A stretch of DNA of 17,304 nt, taken from the NCBI GenBank assembly GCA_029570245.1, contig JAKQSH010000153.1:1-17304 (forward strand), read 5' to 3'. The position numbers and the translations under genes are program-made. Below the pieces are notes generated by a model. That model ran no database searches. It was not told where the DNA came from and saw only the letters and a program-made list of their open reading frames with translations. Numbering within the stretch: position 1 is the first letter of the stretch; every line of letters starts with the position of its first letter. Source of the stretch: Deltaproteobacteria bacterium. Lineage in GTDB: Bacteria; Myxococcota_A; SURF-8. Positions 15,401-17,304 of the stretch are shown piece by piece.

Positions 15401-15974
15401 TCCGGCTTCGTCCAACTGCGACGACGGTAATCCATGTACGGTGGACGCCTGCGATCCTGCACTCGGCTGTACGCATCAGCCGCTTGACGGTGTCGGCTGC
15501 GACGATGGCAATGTATGCACTCTCGGCGGAGTCTGCGTAAACGGCTTCTGCGCGTCACGGCAGGCAATGCATTGTGACGATGGCAACCCATGCACCAGCG
15601 ATCTGTGCGATGCGGATGAAGGCTGTGTCTTCCAGCCCTTGAGCGGTCCGGATTGCAGTGACGGCAATCTCTGTACAACCCAGGATACCTGCCTTGGCGG
15701 AGTCTGTGTCGGAGTGGCTGCCACATGCGACGACGGCAACCAGTGTACATATGACTATTGTGACGCTTCCATCGGTTGCGTAAATAAGCCGCTTACGGCA
15801 GTTATTTGCGACGACGGCAACGCCTGCACCGAAGAAGATCATTGTTTCAAAGGAAAGTGCAACGGTTATGAACAGATTGAATGTGACGACGGCGATCCGT
15901 GCACATACAACCGTTGTTCGCCGGATGTCGGTTGCGTATATCCGGCGGTTCAGAGTGAAGAATGTAAGAAATAA
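9438..15974 (+). CDS. Giant surface lipoprotein with ~60 CTDC-type four-cysteine repeats
   Basis: The 2178-residue product is predicted to be exported and lipid-anchored: hydrophobic stretch 9-23 and lipobox LAAC with Cys24, Ser at +2 (outer membrane). Residues 29-100 are an acidic low-complexity tether of D, G, E, P with repeated DGD. Residues about 105-328 look like two beta-sandwich domains of the ASPM-SPD-2-Hydin / choice-of-anchor type (PNPVGFDSIELG; PKLLEFGFTPKG; ESNDPYVP). Residues 331-450 hold two Cys/Trp modules of the CxPGxRxC...W...DC...CxDGxC kind common in Myxococcota. From 451 to the end runs an array of CDDGNxCTxDxC repeats resembling the Dictyostelium CTDC repeat (Pfam PF00526 family name). 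I count about 263 cysteines in the array. ATG 9438 follows GAGGA. It has its own promoter and terminator and no partner gene. Adhesion, predation, matrix or shield roles are possible; none is shown. The frame is intact throughout. Confidence 0.9.
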   Translation: MSRHNCGKLMLFMVVCALLTLAACSGGGGNNNADGDVQSEADSEVEMADSDSGEAEPDGDQEQPGEADIETDGDAEPDIDEEADVESDGDNDGDFEPEKEHQAGATLEIEPNPVGFDSIELGGSGEEVVSLRNIQEEEGGQVALTVSSFALTTSSSKDIRIADGCATPFELAADAVKDCSLICAPTTPMQKTATLRIVSSDGINDPVEQRISVTCGVVHPISYVDPKLLEFGFTPKGMRQTLRFFVANPASINLDVADVRLSDDTPESFSLSFPERALREETLAPNELVEVELSYLPTANVNEFGMLEIESNDPYVPLRSIPISGRSYFACRGDTPNLEGDSCVDVCIPGQRKCEYDENNDAYFVTACAEDGSEWLATEDCADGLICLDGYCILKACEASALMCRGNGVLSCAEDELGFVEEDDCGSSDLCTERTCTPGVGCGEEDTSLRCNDQNACTDDTCDAEEGCRFEFNTDPCEDGNSCTVDDTCRLGICRGSALSCDDGNVCTSDACDPESTGDNPCVHENLEGPCSDSSACTSGDSCHNGQCSGTQVVCDDGNICTNDSCNPLSGCVYTPNSHSCNDGNACTENDICFNKICRGSPSIYNDGKFCNGTETCDPQSGISLGSAPSCDDGISCTVDSCSDSTNRCEHNPDNSLCDDYNVCTTNMCSASQGCVFQAIGNFNPCDHLPGVEEVCYEGLCTHSCTKHSDCNDGIECTEDNCDFSVGLCRNITRDDVCQDESVCNGQEICNPVIGCTGGEILLCDDGISCTSDYCDEYAGGCMHEESDSICDDNNVCTLDICNGRDGCTHVNINRDCDDGNVCTLGDRCFNGVCSSGSGVLNCDDGNICTSDVCDPLSGCLYSENSSACDDGDPCTEASYCVDGSCQAGVGNCDDGLFCNGQETCNPDGACIQTPAPDCDDGIACTLDECDTGADACVHSPLNDDCNDDNPCTVEYCDAENGCVYEEVEDGTSCSNGYCYQGLCSRPCSQNSDCNDGIECTTDVCDTGVNLCTHSVNHEVCRNNLYCDGEEYCDVLKGCMDGTPVDCEDGLACTVNTCTEEGCISEVTGFCNDGNGCTEDICDENANPLVLPSGCRHNPLNGEECSDGSSCTVDDVCVQGICSGTVKNCDDDNPCTANYCGKDGECHSVQLSNGTRCGNGLVCLWGVCVSGCASDSDCVGADDVDCTVELCSPESFHCVSVAVDEFCDNGLFCDGEEYCDEASGCMAGTPVDCDDGISCSIDTCDEYGYVCRHTPNDAYCNDNDPCVEGYCSLASDCVFSNTDHLCSDGNPCTGNDRCSGGVCSGSLSAVTCNDGNACTADSCDSEAGCLHVDISDQCDDGNSCTYDYCSPVAGCRSRAVESMACDDGNACTDVDYCDNGRCVSLMSLDCDDKNPCTEDSCNSAGGCANTYNGDGAECDLGIMLEGEVCHGGICTTSCLNDVDCEDYIDCTQDACHGGFCVHTPQNSVCDDGIYCNGGEVCIPGYGCGIGQKPSCDDSVECTRDWCDTELDECVNMLTDEICDDGNPCTADTCSAGGCDNVPLSDIGCDDDNICTVNDSCSDGVCSGQVRVCDDYNDCTGPDSCDTEKGCLYPALEDGVECGPESGMTCRGGFCTSSCNYDYQCDDGVDCTFDACDRISHICRYSPQNSRCDDGLFCNGIEICNATLGCIDAAANPCDDLIFCTDDSCDEENNKCEHAAVNSRCDDFNECTTQSCQVGTGCSYAVNTGAECDDGDPCTSVSQCSSTGQCVGKALLNCDTGDDCRPGNCETGLGCVDKISPDGTPCNETDSCAHGSQCISGQCVTDQYYFCDDNKECTINTCNDDGCVFYPIIQPLPCDDGLRCTTGEYCYARECNSVPVSCDDGNFCTADSCSEENGCSHVPANEGQNCPLSKSRALLGVCSNGACVGSCSGVGDCDDHIECTIDSCEGNLCRHVPDHALCDDGEYCNGAELCVVGQGCVDNIPVECGDAIECTSDSCDEESDTCINDPASSNCDDGNPCTVDACDPALGCTHQPLDGVGCDDGNVCTLGGVCVNGFCASRQAMHCDDGNPCTSDLCDADEGCVFQPLSGPDCSDGNLCTTQDTCLGGVCVGVAATCDDGNQCTYDYCDASIGCVNKPLTAVICDDGNACTEEDHCFKGKCNGYEQIECDDGDPCTYNRCSPDVGCVYPAVQSEECKK
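10788..15971 (+). repeat. Tandem array of ~60 in-frame CTDC-like repeats (~75-80 bp each)
   Basis: Repeats start at residue 451 of the giant protein. I count 60 by eye (one near residue 1790-1830 is degenerate). Four spacing classes are readable from the intervals between their four cysteines: class d 5-4-5, class e 5-5-4, class b 5-5-5 with CNG after the second Cys, and class a/c mostly 5-4-6. Class b is followed by c and then d in all eight cases. Six times an extended d repeat plus a four-cysteine linker precedes a new a-b-c-d run. The first Cys of these six runs is encoded at 11568, 12417, 12969, 13767, 14307 and 15183. At DNA level the copies are diverged, with only short shared words such as TGCGACGACGGCAA. 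Confidence 0.9.
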
Positions 15975-16021
15975 AATTCTTCATTCAATTCGCGCTTGTT
16001 TCAATGTGTAATCCTGATTTT

Positions 16022-16036
16022 ACACTAATTTAGTGT
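16022..16036. other. 6-bp inverted repeat after the giant gene
   Basis: ACACTA (16022-16027) and TAGTGT (16031-16036) are complementary around ATT, just upstream of the terminator. It may add to 3'-end structure of the transcript; no other role can be supported. Confidence 0.3.
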
Positions 16037-16039
16037 TGC

Positions 16040-16074
16040 AAAACGGCGTGTCCATATGTGGCGCGCCGTTTTTT
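16040..16074 (+). terminator. Intrinsic terminator of the giant lipoprotein gene
   Basis: AAAACGGCG (16040-16048) pairs with CGCCGTTTT (16064-16072), extended by a G-T and a G-C pair inside, and the stem runs into a six-T tract (16069-16074). It lies 66 bp after the stop codon. Confidence 0.88.
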
Positions 16075-16154
16075 CTGTTTGTGCTCCACATTGAATATTA
16101 CTGTGGAAAGCGTTACTTTACGTTAATAAGCGAAATGTTAAGGTGAGAAAATTA

Positions 16155-16183
16155 TTGTTAAAAAAATCATGTTGTTGTATATT
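16155..16183 (+). promoter_or_regulatory. Sigma70-like promoter upstream of a possible small RNA / RAMA gene
   Basis: TTGTTA (16155-16160) and TATATT (16178-16183) are separated by 17 bp in an AT-rich stretch. Predicted transcription start is near 16190, about 275 nt before the next protein start at 16466. Confidence 0.5.
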
Positions 16184-16185
16184 CT

Positions 16186-16364
16186 AACAGGAGCGCGAGA
16201 ATCATTGCGGAGTCGGCGCAACAGCTTTTAAGGTCAGGCCGTTGCGGATTGCGGCTGCTGCACTTACTATGGCGGATTTCCCGCCGACCATTGAAAATGT
16301 TGAGTTCAATATGGAACACTTATGATTCCCGGAATAAAATACCGGGGAGTTCTGTTTGCTTTTT
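16186..16364 (+). ncRNA. Candidate small structured RNA or long leader
   Basis: This 15975-16465 gap contains no protein gene. Downstream of the promoter at 16155 the DNA becomes GC-richer, then meets a hairpin (16326-16332 with 16342-16348, 9-nt loop) followed by a broken T-rich tail (16350-16364). Between them is a 5-bp hairpin GGCGG / CCGCC (16271-16285). AACAGGA (16186-16192) can pair with TTCTGTT (16350-16356), closing the two ends. This would give a ~175-nt RNA, or else an attenuated leader of the following gene. I do not recognise the sequence as a known RNA family, so the call is weak. Confidence 0.25.
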
Positions 16365-16465
16365 CAGATAATATTGTTTGATGTGTAGTGACAATTTGAG
16401 TTTTAAAGGTCAGAAACTCAGGCGTGGGATTTAACTATAGCAGTACATCGCAAAAGGGGAAAGGA

Positions 16466-16915
16466 ATGGAAATGAAAATTGATCAGGTATTTGAAGATTT
16501 GAAAAAAAAGCAGGCCAGTCTTTACGAGAAACGCATCAGCGGCAAGGATGGCGGAGACCGCAGCCTTGGAGAACTGGTGCGTCTTCTGGAGCTTGAGGCC
16601 AAGCTTCTTACTGTTGTCGGCGATATCAACGCTGCTCTGGGCGGAAAAAGAAGTTTCAGCGCCAGCCTGCCGGGTCAGACACTTTCTAATTCCGCTGGAG
16701 ATTTCCTGATGGTCGGCAAACGCGCCCTTCCAACCGGAACCAAGCTTGAAACATCATACAAAGGCAAGCGTTTCAAGGCCGTTGTAAACGAAGACGGCAA
16801 GATTGTTTATAAAGGCCAGATGTTCAACTCCATCGCCATGCTGGCGACTGAAATCACAGGAAAAGAGAAAAACCATCTGCGCAGCCGCAAATTCTGGCAG
16901 ATCGACCTTCCTTAA
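16466..16915 (+). CDS. Small protein with helical N-terminus and C-terminal RAMA-like domain
   Basis: The 149-residue product is predicted cytoplasmic. Residues 1-60 are helical and charged (VFEDLKKKQASLYEKR; LGELVRLLELEAKLLTV) and may dimerise. Residues about 86-147 (LPTGTKLETSYKGKRF...DGKIVYKGQMFNSIAMLATEITG...RKFWQI) match the pattern of the RAMA domain, a small fold often fused to restriction enzymes and adenine methylases and thought to bind DNA, or of the related DUF2924/DUF4357 type; I recognise it by pattern only. The start is ATG 16466 or 16472, with GGGGA (16456-16460) and AAGGA (16461-16465) just upstream fitting one or the other. An in-frame extension upstream to 16424 has no ribosome site. 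No methylase or nuclease lies next to it. The gene stands alone between a possible RNA and its terminator, converging on gyrB. A DNA-binding or nucleoid role is plausible, not shown. Confidence 0.75.
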   Translation: MEMKIDQVFEDLKKKQASLYEKRISGKDGGDRSLGELVRLLELEAKLLTVVGDINAALGGKRSFSASLPGQTLSNSAGDFLMVGKRALPTGTKLETSYKGKRFKAVVNEDGKIVYKGQMFNSIAMLATEITGKEKNHLRSRKFWQIDLP

Positions 16916-16950
16916 GGTTTTAGCTCGATAATTTTACCGACTGCAAAATG

Positions 16951-16992
16951 CAGACCGCCGTGTCAGTTCTGTCGCGGCGGTCTGTTTTTTTT
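16951..16992 (+). terminator. Intrinsic terminator of the RAMA-like gene
   Basis: CAGACCGCCG (16951-16960) pairs perfectly with CGGCGGTCTG (16975-16984) over a 14-nt loop, followed by eight T (16985-16992). Confidence 0.92.
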
Positions 16993-17012
16993 GAGTAGTA
17001 ATGAATAAACGA

Positions 17013-17043
17013 AAAGCCCGCGGTGTCTGTTCCGGCGGGCTTT
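17013..17043 (-). terminator. Intrinsic terminator of gyrB
   Basis: AAAGCCCGC (17013-17021) pairs with GCGGGCTTT (17035-17043). On the minus strand the stem is followed by a TTTTCGTTT tract, which suits termination of gyrB 21 bp after its stop. It lies directly next to the opposite-facing terminator at 16951. Confidence 0.8.
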
Positions 17044-17064
17044 CTGTTTTGGATGATCCGTATT

Positions 17065-17304
17065 TCAGATGTCCAGGTCCCGAACGTTCATGGAATTGTC
17101 TTCTATGAATTTGCGGCGCGGTTCAACCTGATCACCCATCAAAATGCTGAAAGTTTCGTTGGCCGAAACAGCATCTTCCAGACGCACCTGAAGCAGTGTG
17201 CGGGTTTCGGGGTTCATGGCCGTTTCCCATAGCTGTTCCGGGTTCATTTCACCCAGACCTTTGTAACGCTGGATGGTCAGGCCTTTTTTGCCCAGGTTGA
17301 TGAT
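17065..17304 (-). CDS. gyrB: DNA gyrase subunit B, C-terminal fragment
   Basis: GyrB is the ATPase subunit of DNA gyrase and introduces negative supercoils with GyrA. The last 79 residues are visible and the frame is open at the window edge. The visible part starts in the C-terminal piece of the Toprim region with the near-universal RYKGLGEMNPEQLWET motif (about 17268-17221 on the minus strand), then LLQVRLEDA and SILMGDQVEPRRKFIE, and ends with the VRDLDI tail typical of GyrB. The ParE paralogue is less likely because its C-terminus differs, but a short fragment cannot exclude it fully. It converges on the RAMA-like gene across two abutting terminators. The sequence is conserved and intact, so it would be useful for placing the organism. 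Confidence 0.95.
   Translation of the reverse strand: MINLGKKGLTIQRYKGLGEMNPEQLWETAMNPETRTLLQVRLEDAVSANETFSILMGDQVEPRRKFIEDNSMNVRDLDI

Noticed and set aside
10788..15971. Regular short repeats considered as a CRISPR array
   Set aside because: The repeats are in-frame, diverged, have no unique spacers of constant length, and encode a continuous cysteine-rich protein; no cas genes are nearby.
16269..16325. 18-codon open frame ATG GCG GAT ... TGA in the gap before the RAMA gene
   Set aside because: No ribosome binding site upstream, overlaps a hairpin, and no coding signal; more likely part of a structured RNA or chance.

Overview
The window looks like a chromosomal segment of a Gram-negative, probably uncultured bacterium of the former Deltaproteobacteria (Myxococcota or a related lineage). 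That is inference. It rests on outer-membrane type lipoproteins with an acidic D/G/E tether, myxobacterial-style cysteine-rich repeats, and a mixed base composition in which coding DNA is GC-richer than the AT-rich intergenic DNA. No rRNA, tRNA, IS element, phage gene or CRISPR array is visible.

Region 1 (1-5120, + strand) is a central-carbon cluster. It holds the C-terminal end of an aconitase, a eukaryotic-type NADP isocitrate dehydrogenase (icd), and both subunits of ATP-citrate lyase (aclB, aclA), closed by a perfect 17-bp hairpin terminator. Acn, Icd and AclBA are consecutive steps connecting 2-oxoglutarate, isocitrate, citrate and acetyl-CoA plus oxaloacetate. AclBA is the signature enzyme of the reductive TCA cycle. 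It can also run an ATP-yielding oxidative cycle or supply acetyl-CoA and NADPH for lipid synthesis, and the window alone cannot decide between these.

Region 2 (5140-9137) is a divergent unit. On the minus strand is a small 19-cysteine lipoprotein. On the plus strand is an apparent operon of a gamma-carbonic-anhydrase-like hexapeptide protein, an AzgA/NCS2-type purine permease and RmuC. Good sigma70-like promoters (17-bp spacers) face away from each other in the 257-bp gap, which also carries short direct and inverted repeats.

Region 3 (9138-16075) is dominated by one gene for a 2178-residue surface lipoprotein. It has a signal peptide with lipobox, an acidic tether, probably two beta-sandwich domains, two Cys/Trp modules, and then about 60 copies of a ~26-residue four-cysteine repeat resembling the Dictyostelium CTDC repeat. 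The copies are arranged with a readable higher-order grammar. The gene has its own promoter, a ~160-nt leader and a terminator.

Region 4 (16076-17304) holds an AT-rich gap with a promoter and a possible small structured RNA or long leader, a small protein with a C-terminal RAMA-like domain, two back-to-back terminators, and the C-terminal end of gyrB on the minus strand running off the window.

The items most worth a second look are the acn-icd-aclBA cluster, the module grammar of the giant protein including a paired loss of two cysteines in one repeat, the stand-alone RAMA protein, and the candidate RNA upstream of it.
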